Source: JACCTI01 sp038237435 (GTDB taxonomy: Bacteria; Verrucomicrobiota; Verrucomicrobiia; Chthoniobacterales; UBA10450). Taken from it: a stretch of 64,000 nt of DNA. The position numbers were made by a program, and so were the translations under genes. Every line of letters begins with the position of its first letter. The stretch's first letter is position 1. Below, piece after piece: positions 51,418-60,669 of the stretch. The notes below the pieces were generated by a model. The model did no database searches. It was given only the letters and a program-made list of their open reading frames with translations, and was not told the DNA's origin. The stretch spans positions 124,001 to 188,000 of the forward strand of contig JBBRYT010000003.1 of assembly GCA_038237435.1 (NCBI GenBank). The letters run 5' to 3'.

Positions 51418-52980
51418 ATGTCTCAACGCAAAGCCATCGGAATCGATCTCGGCACGACTTTTTCGGCCGTGGCACACATCGACCAATACGGAAAACCGCA
51501 GATCGTCCCCAATTCGGAAAGCGAGCGCATTACGCCCTCGGTCATCTTGTTCGAAGGTCAGAATGCGATAGTCGGCACGCTGGCGAAAAACCATTCCGTG
51601 GCGGAGCCCGAGCGCATCGTCGATTTCGTGAAACGCGAGATCGGGAAATCGAAGGATCAATTTCACCGCGAGTTCGACGGCAAAGTTTATTCGGCGGAAG
51701 AACTATCCGCGTTGATTTTGCGCAAGCTGAAGAACGACGCCGAAAAATATTTGAAACAGCCCGTGACGGACGCCGTCATCACCGTTCCGGCGTATTTCAA
51801 TGACGCGGAACGCACCGCCACGATCACCGCGGGTAAGCTCGCCGGTCTCAACATTCTTCAGATTATCAACGAGCCGACGGCCGCAGCCGTAGCCTACGGT
51901 CTCGATAAACTCGACGAAAACCAAACCGTCTTCGTGTTCGACCTCGGGGGCGGTACTTTCGACGTCACGATCATGCGTATCGAAGGCCACGAGATTCGCA
52001 TGCTGGCGACGAACGGCGATCATCGCCTCGGCGGTAAAGATTGGGACGATGCGATCGTCAATCACATCGCGGAAGAATTCGATCGGGAGCACGGCGAAAA
52101 TCCGTTACTGGATCTGCAAAGCTATCAGGATCTGCAAAGCCGCGCGCTCGCGGCGAAGATTCAGCTTTCCAGCCGCAAACGCACCGCCGTCGTGCACAGC
52201 TTCAACGGCAAGAGCGTGAAAGTGGAAATAACGCGCGACCAATTCGAAGAGAAGACGCGCCACCTGATCGAGAAATGCAAAACCATCTGCGAGCTGGTGA
52301 TGCAGGAAGCGAAAATGGATTGGACGAAGATCGACAAAGTCCTCCTCGTGGGCGGCATGACCCGCATGCCAATGGTCCGCAACCTGATCGCGAAAATGTC
52401 GCCGGTCGCGCCCGTCGATGATGTAAATCCCGATGAAGCGGTCGCGATTGGCGCCGCCATTCAAGCCGTGCTCGTGATGTTGGAAGAAGAAAAAGAATCG
52501 GGGGAAAAAATTCTGCCGGACGATACACGTCAGCAATTTTCTTCGCGCGAGGGAGCGCTCATGCAGGTGACTAACATCACCTCACACACGCTCGGCGTCG
52601 TGCTTTGGGACGACGGACAGCACAACGAATACGTCTTCCCCATGATTACTAAAATGAGTCCGATTCCGGCGACCGCGAAAAATTTCTTCGGCACGGCCAA
52701 CGCCAACATGCCACGCGCAGTTGTCCGGATCGTCGAAGGCGAAAGTTCGCTGCCCGGTGAATGCACTAACCTGGGCACTTTCGACGTCGAACTGCCCCCG
52801 TTCTTGCCGAAAGGCTCGCCGATCGAGCTGCGTTACGAATACAATCTCAATCAGGTTCTCGAAGTATCCGTTCATGCGGCGGGCAACGAGAAGAGGGTTT
52901 CGATTGCACGTAAAACCGGTTTGGCCCCGGATGAGATCGAGAAAGCGAAAGCCGGCCTCGCAACTCTCAACGTCACTTAA
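51418..52980 (+). CDS. Hsp70 family protein, DnaK-like without C-terminal lid
   Basis: The 520-residue protein has the full nucleotide-binding domain: AIGIDLGTTFSAVAHID, VPAYFNDAERTATITAG, INEPTAAAVAYGLDK and FVFDLGGGTFDVTI. A beta-type substrate domain runs from about 395 to 505. The protein ends there, lacking the roughly 110-residue helical lid of DnaK (638 residues in E. coli). A 13-base direct repeat at 52110 and 52128 encodes two DLQS units. It lies between grpE and an FGE-fold gene starting 2 bp after its stop, so it is probably a specialised chaperone. Confidence 0.93.
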   Translation: MSQRKAIGIDLGTTFSAVAHIDQYGKPQIVPNSESERITPSVILFEGQNAIVGTLAKNHSVAEPERIVDFVKREIGKSKDQFHREFDGKVYSAEELSALILRKLKNDAEKYLKQPVTDAVITVPAYFNDAERTATITAGKLAGLNILQIINEPTAAAVAYGLDKLDENQTVFVFDLGGGTFDVTIMRIEGHEIRMLATNGDHRLGGKDWDDAIVNHIAEEFDREHGENPLLDLQSYQDLQSRALAAKIQLSSRKRTAVVHSFNGKSVKVEITRDQFEEKTRHLIEKCKTICELVMQEAKMDWTKIDKVLLVGGMTRMPMVRNLIAKMSPVAPVDDVNPDEAVAIGAAIQAVLVMLEEEKESGEKILPDDTRQQFSSREGALMQVTNITSHTLGVVLWDDGQHNEYVFPMITKMSPIPATAKNFFGTANANMPRAVVRIVEGESSLPGECTNLGTFDVELPPFLPKGSPIELRYEYNLNQVLEVSVHAAGNEKRVSIARKTGLAPDEIEKAKAGLATLNVT

Positions 52981-52982
52981 TC

Positions 52983-54620
52983 ATGCTGGCGGTAAGTGCG
53001 CATTTACCGCAGCCGCTTCCCGATGATCCGAACAAGTGGGACGGCTGGACGAAGTATAAGTCGCCAAATTTTTACGAGCGGCTCTGTCTGGATCCGAAAG
53101 AGAATCCGACAAATGAGCTGATCGAAACACACTGCCGCGAACTGCTGCGTTGGTGGCAAAAAAAATTGCCGCTAAAAAATCAGCCGAGCAATCCGCTCAC
53201 GCAATTGCTCCGGCCGGGCCTGGATGAATCGTCGCGTTACCTCTCGCAAGCGCGCGTCGAGCTGCTCGACCCGCAACGCCGTCGCGCGATGGATAACGAG
53301 CTGGCCGCGCAGGAACGCGAGAACGCCATCGCGGAGTTTTACAAATTTCTCACGTTCGCTCTGGCCGATGGAACTCTGACTCCGGAAGGTGAGAAGAATC
53401 TGATTCGTTTCGGCCACGAGCATCGCCTCACCGAAGAAGAAATGCAGGGTTACATCGAAACGGAATTGAAGCAGAGCGGCGCGAAGCGTGCCGTCGTCGA
53501 ACCGAGCGCGCCGCCGCCTCCCGCCGTGTCCGCCGACGGAAAACATCCACGCCGCCGTGCGCTGCCGCCGAAGGAAGAATTCATGCGCATGTTGCGTTTG
53601 AGCGCGCTCGATAGCGACGGCATGTCCGACGAAACGCGCGACGCCTTCGTTAACATGGCGGAAAATCTCGGTCTCGAGGCGGGCGACGCCGAAGACTTGA
53701 TCGATGATTATCTCGATGAAGCTGATGGCTTGGCCAAAGCGCCCATGGCTCCAACGCCGACCCCGCGCATTTCACAACCCGCACCGCCGGCGGCCGCGCC
53801 AGCTGTCTCCACCACAAACGAGAATAATAATTCGGAGGAAGAAACGCGCGTATACGACCCGGTGGCGGAGCGCGCGCGCTACACCGCTTTCGTTCACTCG
53901 TTAGGCGGCGCCATGCTCTTCATCCCCTCGGGCGAATTTCTCATGGGCAGCGAAGCGTCGGAAGCGGCGCCTAACGAACGGCCGCTCACGAAAGTCGCGC
54001 TCGATCGCTTTTACCTTTGCAAGCATCCGGTGACCAACGCGCAATACGAAATGTTCGATCCGTCGCACAAACGTAAACGGGCGGCGGGCGCGAGCGATCT
54101 GCATCCGGTTGTCTACGTAAGCAGTTTGGAAGCGATCAAGTTTTGCCAATGGCTCAACACGCGTGAGCGCAAAAAATATCGTCTGCCAACGGAAGCAGAA
54201 TGGGAATACGCGGCGAGAGGAATCGACGGACGAAAATATCCGTGGGGCAATTATGAAGGCCGCGGCGATTTGGGAAATTTCGCCGATAAAAACACCGTCT
54301 TCGCTTGGAGCGATCACGAGATCGACGACGGCTTCCCAGAAAGTTCGCCGGTGGGTTCATTTCCCCTAGGCGCGAGCCCCTTTGGGATCGAGGACATGGC
54401 GGGGAATGTTTGGGAATGGTGCGCGGATTTTTTCGAAGCCTACCGCGGCACCACCAAATCAAATCCGCGCGGCGGCGCCCCTGGCGGACAAAAGCGCGTC
54501 TATCGCGGCGGCAGTTGGAAATCGCGCTTCCACAGCATGCGCGCGACGACGCGCGGCTCGAATTTGCCGAACTATTCCTGCAACGATCTCGGTTTTCGTA
54601 TCGTCTGCGAATGTGAGTAG
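52983..54620 (+). CDS. FGE-sulfatase-fold protein with J-like N-terminus and duplicated helical module
   Basis: The 545-residue product has a C-terminal formylglycine-generating-enzyme fold (about 300-545): MLFIPSGEFLMGSEASEA, YRLPTEAEWEYAARG, GNVWEWCADFF and RVYRGGSWKS. The catalytic cysteine of true FGE, near RGGSW, is missing. The N-terminus NFYERLCLDPKENPTNELIETH suggests a J-like helical module without HPD. Two related helical units follow: FYKFLTFALADGTLTPEGEK (about 118-165) and FMRMLRLSALDSDGMSDETR (about 200-245). A Pro/Ala-rich linker leads to the FGE domain. It starts 2 bp after the Hsp70 gene, suggesting shared function. Confidence 0.82.
   Translation: MLAVSAHLPQPLPDDPNKWDGWTKYKSPNFYERLCLDPKENPTNELIETHCRELLRWWQKKLPLKNQPSNPLTQLLRPGLDESSRYLSQARVELLDPQRRRAMDNELAAQERENAIAEFYKFLTFALADGTLTPEGEKNLIRFGHEHRLTEEEMQGYIETELKQSGAKRAVVEPSAPPPPAVSADGKHPRRRALPPKEEFMRMLRLSALDSDGMSDETRDAFVNMAENLGLEAGDAEDLIDDYLDEADGLAKAPMAPTPTPRISQPAPPAAAPAVSTTNENNNSEEETRVYDPVAERARYTAFVHSLGGAMLFIPSGEFLMGSEASEAAPNERPLTKVALDRFYLCKHPVTNAQYEMFDPSHKRKRAAGASDLHPVVYVSSLEAIKFCQWLNTRERKKYRLPTEAEWEYAARGIDGRKYPWGNYEGRGDLGNFADKNTVFAWSDHEIDDGFPESSPVGSFPLGASPFGIEDMAGNVWEWCADFFEAYRGTTKSNPRGGAPGGQKRVYRGGSWKSRFHSMRATTRGSNLPNYSCNDLGFRIVCECE
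53896..53906 (+). repeat. 11-base repeat ACTCGTTAGGC, exact copy
   Basis: Inside the FGE-fold gene where the linker meets the FGE domain, encoding Ser-Leu-Gly. Confidence 0.9.
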
Positions 54621-54667
54621 AAGCTTGCGCTAAACTGCGCGGACGCAGACTCTCTCCGCGTTCACAC

Positions 54668-55759
54668 ATGTCTTCGATTGACGCGACGGCCCACGAATAC
54701 AAACACGTCGACGATTATCTCGCCGTCGGCCAAGAAGCTGGCGCATCGGACATTCATCTCGGAGTAAACGCGCCGCCGCTCTGGCGCATGCAGGGTGTGC
54801 TGCAACCGATCTGGCCGGACGCCGCGCGCCTAACGAGTGATGAAACCGCCGCGCTCGCCGACACTTTTCTTCCCGATATCCAGAAAGAACATCTGCGCGA
54901 TCGCGGCGATGCCGATTTTGCTTATGCCAATGAATTCGGCCGCTTCCGCACCAGTGTCGTTAGGCAAAGGCTCGGAACCGATTTGGTTTTTCGCATCATC
55001 AACACGCAGGTGAAGACGATGGATGAACTCGGTTTGCCCGAGCATCTCAAACTTCTCACCCGTTATCACAACGGGTTGATTCTCGTCACCGGCTCCGTCG
55101 GCAGCGGTAAATCCACCACGCTGGCCGCGCTCGTCGAGCAGGTAAATATGGAAAGGCGCGAGCACATCATCACGCTGGAAGATCCGATCGAATACGTCTT
55201 CGAACCGAAGGGTTGTCACATTACGCAGCGCGAAGTGCATACGCACACGGTTTCGTTTGGCGCGGCTTTGCGCGGCGCGCTGCGGGAAGATCCCGACGTC
55301 ATCATGATCGGGGAAATGCGCGATCTTGAAACAATCTCGCTCGCCATCACCGCTTCAGAAACGGGTCACTTAGTTTTAGGAACGCTGCACACCGGAAATG
55401 CTTCACGTACGCTCGATCGGCTGCTCGACGTGTTTCCGGTCGATCAACAGGAACAGATCCGCATCATGGTTAGCGAATCTTTGCGCGGCATCATCAGCCA
55501 GCAACTGATTCCACGCGTCGATGGAACCGGTCGGGCGCTCGCTCTAGAAACACTCACCAACACGCCCGCGGTCGCGAATGTTATTCGCGAAGCGAAAACC
55601 TTCATGCTCCCTGGAATTATCCAAACTGGGCGGAAACAAGGCATGCAGTTGATGGACGACGCGCTCATTGATCTTTTCAATCGCGGCATCATCAGCGGCG
55701 AAGAGGCTTACGCGCGCGCCGAACAAAAACAGATGATGCGCGAACACGTCGGTACCTAA
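54668..55759 (+). CDS. pilT: PilT-family retraction ATPase
   Basis: The 363-residue protein has the PilT N-terminal domain (ASDIHLGVNAPPLWRMQG) and an AAA-like core: Walker A GSVGSGKST (usual GPTGSGKST altered), Asp box ITLEDPIEYVF, Walker B DVIMIGEMRDLETIS and His box GTLHTGNASRTLDR. Such hexameric ATPases depolymerise type IV pili, for twitching and DNA uptake. It is followed after 3 bp by a second PilT-like gene. An exact copy of the 11-base repeat is encoded near the start, and two further near-copies lie in the gene and at its stop. Confidence 0.92.
   Translation: MSSIDATAHEYKHVDDYLAVGQEAGASDIHLGVNAPPLWRMQGVLQPIWPDAARLTSDETAALADTFLPDIQKEHLRDRGDADFAYANEFGRFRTSVVRQRLGTDLVFRIINTQVKTMDELGLPEHLKLLTRYHNGLILVTGSVGSGKSTTLAALVEQVNMERREHIITLEDPIEYVFEPKGCHITQREVHTHTVSFGAALRGALREDPDVIMIGEMRDLETISLAITASETGHLVLGTLHTGNASRTLDRLLDVFPVDQQEQIRIMVSESLRGIISQQLIPRVDGTGRALALETLTNTPAVANVIREAKTFMLPGIIQTGRKQGMQLMDDALIDLFNRGIISGEEAYARAEQKQMMREHVGT
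54828..54838 (-). repeat. 11-base repeat ACTCGTTAGGC, exact copy
   Basis: Inside the first PilT-family gene, antisense to it, encoding Leu-Thr-Ser. Confidence 0.9.
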
Positions 55760-55762
55760 CGA

Positions 55763-56920
55763 ATGGCTTACATCGATCAATTTTTCGAGCTGGTCGTCGC
55801 GCAAGGCGCATCGGATTTGCACATCGGCGAAGGGCAGCCACCGAAAATGCGCAAGCATGGTGACGTCGCGCCGATCCGCGATGAACCGGTTACGCGCGAA
55901 GAAGCCATGTCGATGCTGAGCGAAATCGCCGGAGATCATAACTGGCAGCTTTTCGAAGAGCGCGGCGATTTGGATTTCGCCTACGAAATGGACGCGCACT
56001 CGCGTTTCCGCTGCAATTATCTCAAGCAAGCAAACGGCTACGGTGCGGTCTTTCGTCTGATTCCGACAAAGATCGCGTCGCTGGAAGAGCTGGGCATTCC
56101 GACGGTCGTGAAAGAGTTCGGCCATTTGCGCGGCGGACTCGTGCTCGTGACCGGGCCCACCGGTTCGGGAAAATCGACGACGCTGGCGGCACTAATCGAC
56201 TATATCAATCAGAATTTTCAGCGGCACATCGTCACGATCGAAGAGCCGATCGAGTTCGTGCATGACAACAAATTCAGCATCATCACGCAACGCGAAGTGC
56301 CGGTGAACACGGAGTCATTTCCTGCGGGATTGAAAGCGGCGCTGCGTGAAGATGCCGACATCGTCCTCGTCGGCGAAATGCGCGATCTCGAAACAATTTC
56401 GCTCGCACTGACCGCTGCTGAAACCGGTCTGCTAGTTTTCGGAACGCTGCACACGAACAACGCGCGCAAAACCGTCGACCGCATGGTCGATGTTTTTCCG
56501 GCAAACAAACAGGCGCAGGCGCGCACGATGTTGGCGAATTCCTTGCGCGGAGTGCTGGCGCAGTTGCTCCTGAAGAAAACGCCCGACGCAGGTGGGGGTC
56601 GCGTTGCCGTGAACGAAATCCTGATCGCGAATGCGGCTGTCTCTGCCATCATTCGCGAAGGCGCCACGCAAAAACTTCAGGATGTGATCGTCGCGGGAAA
56701 AGGGCAGGGGATGCAGTTCATGGATGACGCGATTTGGGCCTTACTGCAAAAAGGATCGGTCTCGCCGCATGAAGCGTTCATGAAAGCGATCGACAAAAAT
56801 CTCTTCAAAAAATTCCTGCCAGAAGACGAAAAGGAACTCGCTAACTCCGCCGGTGCCACGCCCGACGACGAAAAGCGCGCGCCGGGTAATTTCGTCAAAG
56901 CGAAACCGGCGCGACGCTAA
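55763..56920 (+). CDS. PilT/PilU-family retraction ATPase
   Basis: The 385-residue protein has ASDLHIGEGQPPKMRKHG in its N-terminal domain, canonical Walker A GPTGSGKST, ITREV-like TIEEPIEFVHDN, Walker B DIVLVGEMRDLETIS and the His box GTLHTNNARKTVDR. The C-terminal 30 residues are charged and variable. Pairs of PilT-type genes in tandem are common; the second is usually termed PilU and acts with PilT. The start is 3 bp after the first gene, and the stop overlaps the convergent BNR gene by 4 bp. Confidence 0.92.
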   Translation: MAYIDQFFELVVAQGASDLHIGEGQPPKMRKHGDVAPIRDEPVTREEAMSMLSEIAGDHNWQLFEERGDLDFAYEMDAHSRFRCNYLKQANGYGAVFRLIPTKIASLEELGIPTVVKEFGHLRGGLVLVTGPTGSGKSTTLAALIDYINQNFQRHIVTIEEPIEFVHDNKFSIITQREVPVNTESFPAGLKAALREDADIVLVGEMRDLETISLALTAAETGLLVFGTLHTNNARKTVDRMVDVFPANKQAQARTMLANSLRGVLAQLLLKKTPDAGGGRVAVNEILIANAAVSAIIREGATQKLQDVIVAGKGQGMQFMDDAIWALLQKGSVSPHEAFMKAIDKNLFKKFLPEDEKELANSAGATPDDEKRAPGNFVKAKPARR

Positions 56921-59900
56921 GGATAGGCGAGGCGATAGAACTTCTTCGGCGGCGTCGCATTCGTGTCGTCGTAGGTGAACACGCCACTCGAACTGGCGAG
57001 AACGGACGCGAGAGTCTGGAAGCTTCCGGGACTAAGATCAGGTGAGGATTCGATTCGATTGATCACGCCCGGCACGCCGCGACAATCGAGATGAAGAGTA
57101 TTGGTCGTCGGCTCGGTGACGGAAACAATTTTCAAATTAATGTTCGGCGGCGCAGGCAGCGGCCAGACAAACGCGCCGCGGCCTCGTGTCCAAACCGAGA
57201 GGGTGGTCGCGCCGCGATCGATCGACATGTCCCAGATCATCACGCTGGGCAATCCGTTTTGGAATCGATACCAGGTCGGCGAAGCGACGGTGATGTCGTC
57301 GGTGTAATAGACGCCGAAGTCGGTGCCCGCGAAAACCTGCTGCGGGAAATTTGGATTCACGATCACGGAGTCGATCGGAATGTCGGGAAGATTACCGGTC
57401 TTATCATGCCAGGTGAAAGACGCGCAGTCGCTCGTGCAAACGACTTGGAAAAGATGACCCGGTGTCGCCGGTGTGTTCGCGTTGAAACCTCCAACCGCCG
57501 CATATCCGATCGGAGTCGCGGCGGCCGACACACTTGGATCGAGCGCGATACCCAGAATCGGACGATTAGGCAAAACCGTGTTGCTGCCCGTGATATTGAC
57601 CCAATTCGCCTGCGCTTGCGCGCCAGTGCCAAGATTAAATCCAATCTGCACGTTGCCATCATTTGTGCCCGCGATCGCGACGCTCTGGAACTTCGGCGAA
57701 TACTTCACCTGGTTGATAAAAGATCGGCCGCCTAACGACTCCTTGGTTAGGTCTTGCGTGGTCGGATTGTTCGTCACGTACCAACTCACGCTTGAAGTGT
57801 TACCCGTCGTCGTTTCCCAAACGCGCGTCGTACCGGCGAGTAAATGACCGCAACCGCCCGTCGCTCCGGCCGGTGGGCAATCGTCGCCGCCGGAGATCCC
57901 GCCGTGGAAAAGATTAATCGGCAAAATAAATGACTGTTGCTCGGTTTTGTACCAAGGCCCCGTCTGGTTGCTCCAGGGCGCGCCGGACGCGGTGCAATTG
58001 CTAGTGCATCGGTTAAGCGTGCCGTCGTTGTTGCCCTGCCAAAAACGAAGGCTCGATCCGTTTCCGACGGGATCGATTTGTCCGGAAAATCCATCGCCGC
58101 CCACGCCGGTTTGCCATTGCACTGGTCCGCTGGGGCTACCGGAAAATGAGATGGAGCTAGCGCCATTATCCTGCGCGCCACCGACGGCCTGCGGACTAGC
58201 AGAAGAATAAAAGTTCCCGCTGATATCGCCCGAATAAAATTCGATCGTGTTTAATCCGCCATCCATGTTGAACCACAACGGATCGACCGTTTGGGTGGTC
58301 GCGCCCGCGTTGATCGTTCCGTTTACGCCACCGTCGCCGCCTGCCAGCAGGAGGTTCGATGAACCCGGCACAAAGGCGAGCGCGTGCTGATCAGCATGTA
58401 CGCCGCGATTTGCTCCGTAGGCGCAGGTCAGGTTGTTCCAGATCGTGTTAGGATCTTGCCAGAACCAGATTTCGTAGGTGTCGAAAAAGGCTCGATCGGG
58501 ATTATTCGGATCGACTGTAATTCCCTGATCATACCAATTCTGACTATTATCGCCCGAGCCGTTCGTGTTGTCGTTGCATTTGCGTAGGGAAGCGCCCAGG
58601 GATCCAGCAATCAGCGTCCAAGTGGCACCCCCGTCCGTGCTGCGATAGGCGCCGAGCTGACAGCCGTTCGCACTGCCGCAACCAGGAGTGTTCATTTTCG
58701 TAATCGCCTGCACCTGCGCGTAAATGTAGTTCGAGTTACTCGGCGCGACTGCAATATCGACGCGACCGAGCTGATTGCCGGTTGTCGCGTTCACATATGC
58801 GCTGCCTGTTCCAGCATTAAGGTTGGTCCAGCCATTCGCGTTCGTAGCGATGGAGGTGAAATTCGCCGGGCAACCGCTCGCCGGCATCGTCGCCTGGTAG
58901 ATTCCGTTCGCGCCGTTCTGATCCAAATTGTATTGGACCGGCGTCGCGAAACCGCGCGTGCCGACGGCGGCGATGATGCGCGTCGTTCCGCTAATGTTAG
59001 TTAACTCGAGACCGGTGATGTCTTGCCGCTGCGTGTTGAAACCGTTCGTTAGGCACGGGCCGGTCCAGTTCTGGCCGGCGTCGTAGGAAAAATAGAGACC
59101 GGTCTTCGTGCCGGCCACGACGTTGTTGCTGTTGTTCGGATCGACGCGCACTTTTCCGACCGCTTGGTACTGTGGGAATTGTCCCGCCGGTTCCGGCAAG
59201 GCTGCCCCGAAAACGCTCGCGCCGAGCACCGTCCAACTAGCGCCGCCGTCGGTCGATTTTAAAATTCCCTGACTGCCCATGGAGAACGAACCGAAGTTCA
59301 AATCACCGGTGCCGGCGTAGATGGTGTTGTGATTATTCGGATCGATGACCACGCTGTCGATGCTCGTGGTGCTGATGAGTGAATCATCCGTGAGCGCGCT
59401 CCAGCTCGTGGCGCTGCTGCAACAGTTCGTTGTCTTCCAGACGCCGCCGTCAACTGTGCCGATGTAGGCGACGATCGAGCCGTTCGTCGTCGTGGTCGGA
59501 TCGATCGCAATACTATTCACGCGCCCCGCCGTCGTGCCGTAATCGAAGCAACCGAAGCAACCCGTCATGCGAAGTGGCGCCGGGCCAAGCGCGGTGAATC
59601 CGCTGTTGCTCAGAGCGTCTATCGATGATCTTTGGCCGCTCCTCGAAACTTGTTGCGCGCCCGCGGGAACGCCACGCGCCATCGCCGCATCCGTCGTCGC
59701 CGCTTGCCGCACCCATTCCGGATCGAAAACGCCGGTCGGATAAGTCAGACGGTTCGACCAATCAAGTTCCAGCCGACCGAGGTCTTCGCGCTCACTGCCG
59801 AGCACCGGCATGTATTTCGGTCGGGGTCGCGAGCCGTTCCGCTGCGGAACAAAAGCGCTGACGGCCAGAAGGATTCCCATCGAACCAAAAAGCAACGCGA

Positions 59901-59952
59901 CGAGAAAACGAACAACGGCAAAACCCGAAATGCGGCGACCCTTTCTTGCCAT
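56917..59952 (-). CDS. Large exported BNR/sialidase-like beta-propeller protein
   Basis: The 1011-residue protein has an N-terminal hydrophobic segment (VVRFLVALLFGSMGILLAVSAF). Then come many Asp-box/BNR-like units, for example STDGGASWTVLG, SYDAGQNWTGP and STDGGATWTLIAGS, which form beta-propellers of the VPS10/sialidase/photosystem stability type. Repeated NPNNHNTIYAGTGD-type turns join the blades. The C-terminus has a short beta domain ending in a fibronectin-like KIVSVTEPTTNTLHLDC region. It is probably cell-surface or periplasmic. No catalytic set is evident, so enzyme activity is not claimed. Confidence 0.85.
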   Translation of the reverse strand: MARKGRRISGFAVVRFLVALLFGSMGILLAVSAFVPQRNGSRPRPKYMPVLGSEREDLGRLELDWSNRLTYPTGVFDPEWVRQAATTDAAMARGVPAGAQQVSRSGQRSSIDALSNSGFTALGPAPLRMTGCFGCFDYGTTAGRVNSIAIDPTTTTNGSIVAYIGTVDGGVWKTTNCCSSATSWSALTDDSLISTTSIDSVVIDPNNHNTIYAGTGDLNFGSFSMGSQGILKSTDGGASWTVLGASVFGAALPEPAGQFPQYQAVGKVRVDPNNSNNVVAGTKTGLYFSYDAGQNWTGPCLTNGFNTQRQDITGLELTNISGTTRIIAAVGTRGFATPVQYNLDQNGANGIYQATMPASGCPANFTSIATNANGWTNLNAGTGSAYVNATTGNQLGRVDIAVAPSNSNYIYAQVQAITKMNTPGCGSANGCQLGAYRSTDGGATWTLIAGSLGASLRKCNDNTNGSGDNSQNWYDQGITVDPNNPDRAFFDTYEIWFWQDPNTIWNNLTCAYGANRGVHADQHALAFVPGSSNLLLAGGDGGVNGTINAGATTQTVDPLWFNMDGGLNTIEFYSGDISGNFYSSASPQAVGGAQDNGASSISFSGSPSGPVQWQTGVGGDGFSGQIDPVGNGSSLRFWQGNNDGTLNRCTSNCTASGAPWSNQTGPWYKTEQQSFILPINLFHGGISGGDDCPPAGATGGCGHLLAGTTRVWETTTGNTSSVSWYVTNNPTTQDLTKESLGGRSFINQVKYSPKFQSVAIAGTNDGNVQIGFNLGTGAQAQANWVNITGSNTVLPNRPILGIALDPSVSAAATPIGYAAVGGFNANTPATPGHLFQVVCTSDCASFTWHDKTGNLPDIPIDSVIVNPNFPQQVFAGTDFGVYYTDDITVASPTWYRFQNGLPSVMIWDMSIDRGATTLSVWTRGRGAFVWPLPAPPNINLKIVSVTEPTTNTLHLDCRGVPGVINRIESSPDLSPGSFQTLASVLASSSGVFTYDDTNATPPKKFYRLAYP

Positions 59953-60010
59953 AAATATGATTGTTAACCACTATCCATCACTTACCTGGGATTGACACCT
60001 GAAAACGGGA

Positions 60011-60643
60011 GTGTTATCGGTCGCCCCACTTCTGAACGCACTCCTGAATAGTCAGGTCCTGGTCCTGAACCGCCTTTGGCAGGCGGTCAATGTCTGCTCG
60101 GCGCGTCGCGCCTTTGCCTTGGTTTATCAAGGTCACGCTCAGATCGTTTCTTCCGATCCGCAGAATAATTTCCTCACGCACGATTTCGATAGCTGGCTCG
60201 ATTTTTCCGGAACCGCGCCGGAACCGGAAATGGTTACGACCATTTCGTGGAAGATCCGCGTGCCCCGCGTCATCGTCCTGCTGCTCTTCGATCGCTTGCC
60301 GAAGAAGGAAGTGAAGTTCACGCGTCACAATGTTTTCGAGCGCGATAAAAACACCTGCCAATACTGCGGCAACATTTTTGATCGCAGCGAATTGAATCTC
60401 GATCACGTCCTGCCGCGCGATAAAGGCGGTCTAACGACTTGGGAAAATGTCGTCTGCTCCTGCATCCCGTGTAACACGAAAAAGGGAAATCGTCTTCCGC
60501 ATCAGGCGCACATGACGCTCATCCGAAAACCGAAGCGGCCGAAATGGCGACCGTTCGTGCATGTGACCTTCTCCTCACAGCATCACGAGAGCTGGCGACA
60601 CTTCGTCGATCTCGCCTATTGGAACGTCGAGCTGAGCGACTAG
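60011..60643 (+). CDS. HNH endonuclease family protein
   Basis: The 210-residue protein starts with a GTG and reads LNSQVLVLNRLWQAVNVCSARRAFALV, a conserved N-terminus of small HNH proteins. The HNH domain follows with CQYCGNIFDRSELNLDHVLPRDKGG and the second zinc pair in CSCIPCNTKKGNR. These are two CxxC pairs around the His-Asn-His core. The function of this group in bacteria is unclear; they are widespread and not linked to phage. The BNR gene is divergent, with 58 bp between. Confidence 0.92.
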   Translation: MLSVAPLLNALLNSQVLVLNRLWQAVNVCSARRAFALVYQGHAQIVSSDPQNNFLTHDFDSWLDFSGTAPEPEMVTTISWKIRVPRVIVLLLFDRLPKKEVKFTRHNVFERDKNTCQYCGNIFDRSELNLDHVLPRDKGGLTTWENVVCSCIPCNTKKGNRLPHQAHMTLIRKPKRPKWRPFVHVTFSSQHHESWRHFVDLAYWNVELSD

Positions 60644-60669
60644 CGCCCGCGTGGCGAAAGCGGGCAGCA

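Noticed and set aside
52110..52140. 13-base direct repeat GGATCTGCAAAGC in the Hsp70 gene as a mobile or regulatory element
   Set aside because: It is in frame (period 18) and encodes a duplicated DLQS unit, a simple local coding duplication.
52983..54620. True formylglycine-generating enzyme
   Set aside because: The cysteine that follows the RGGSW motif in active enzymes is absent (RGGSWKSRFH), and no sulfatase gene lies nearby.
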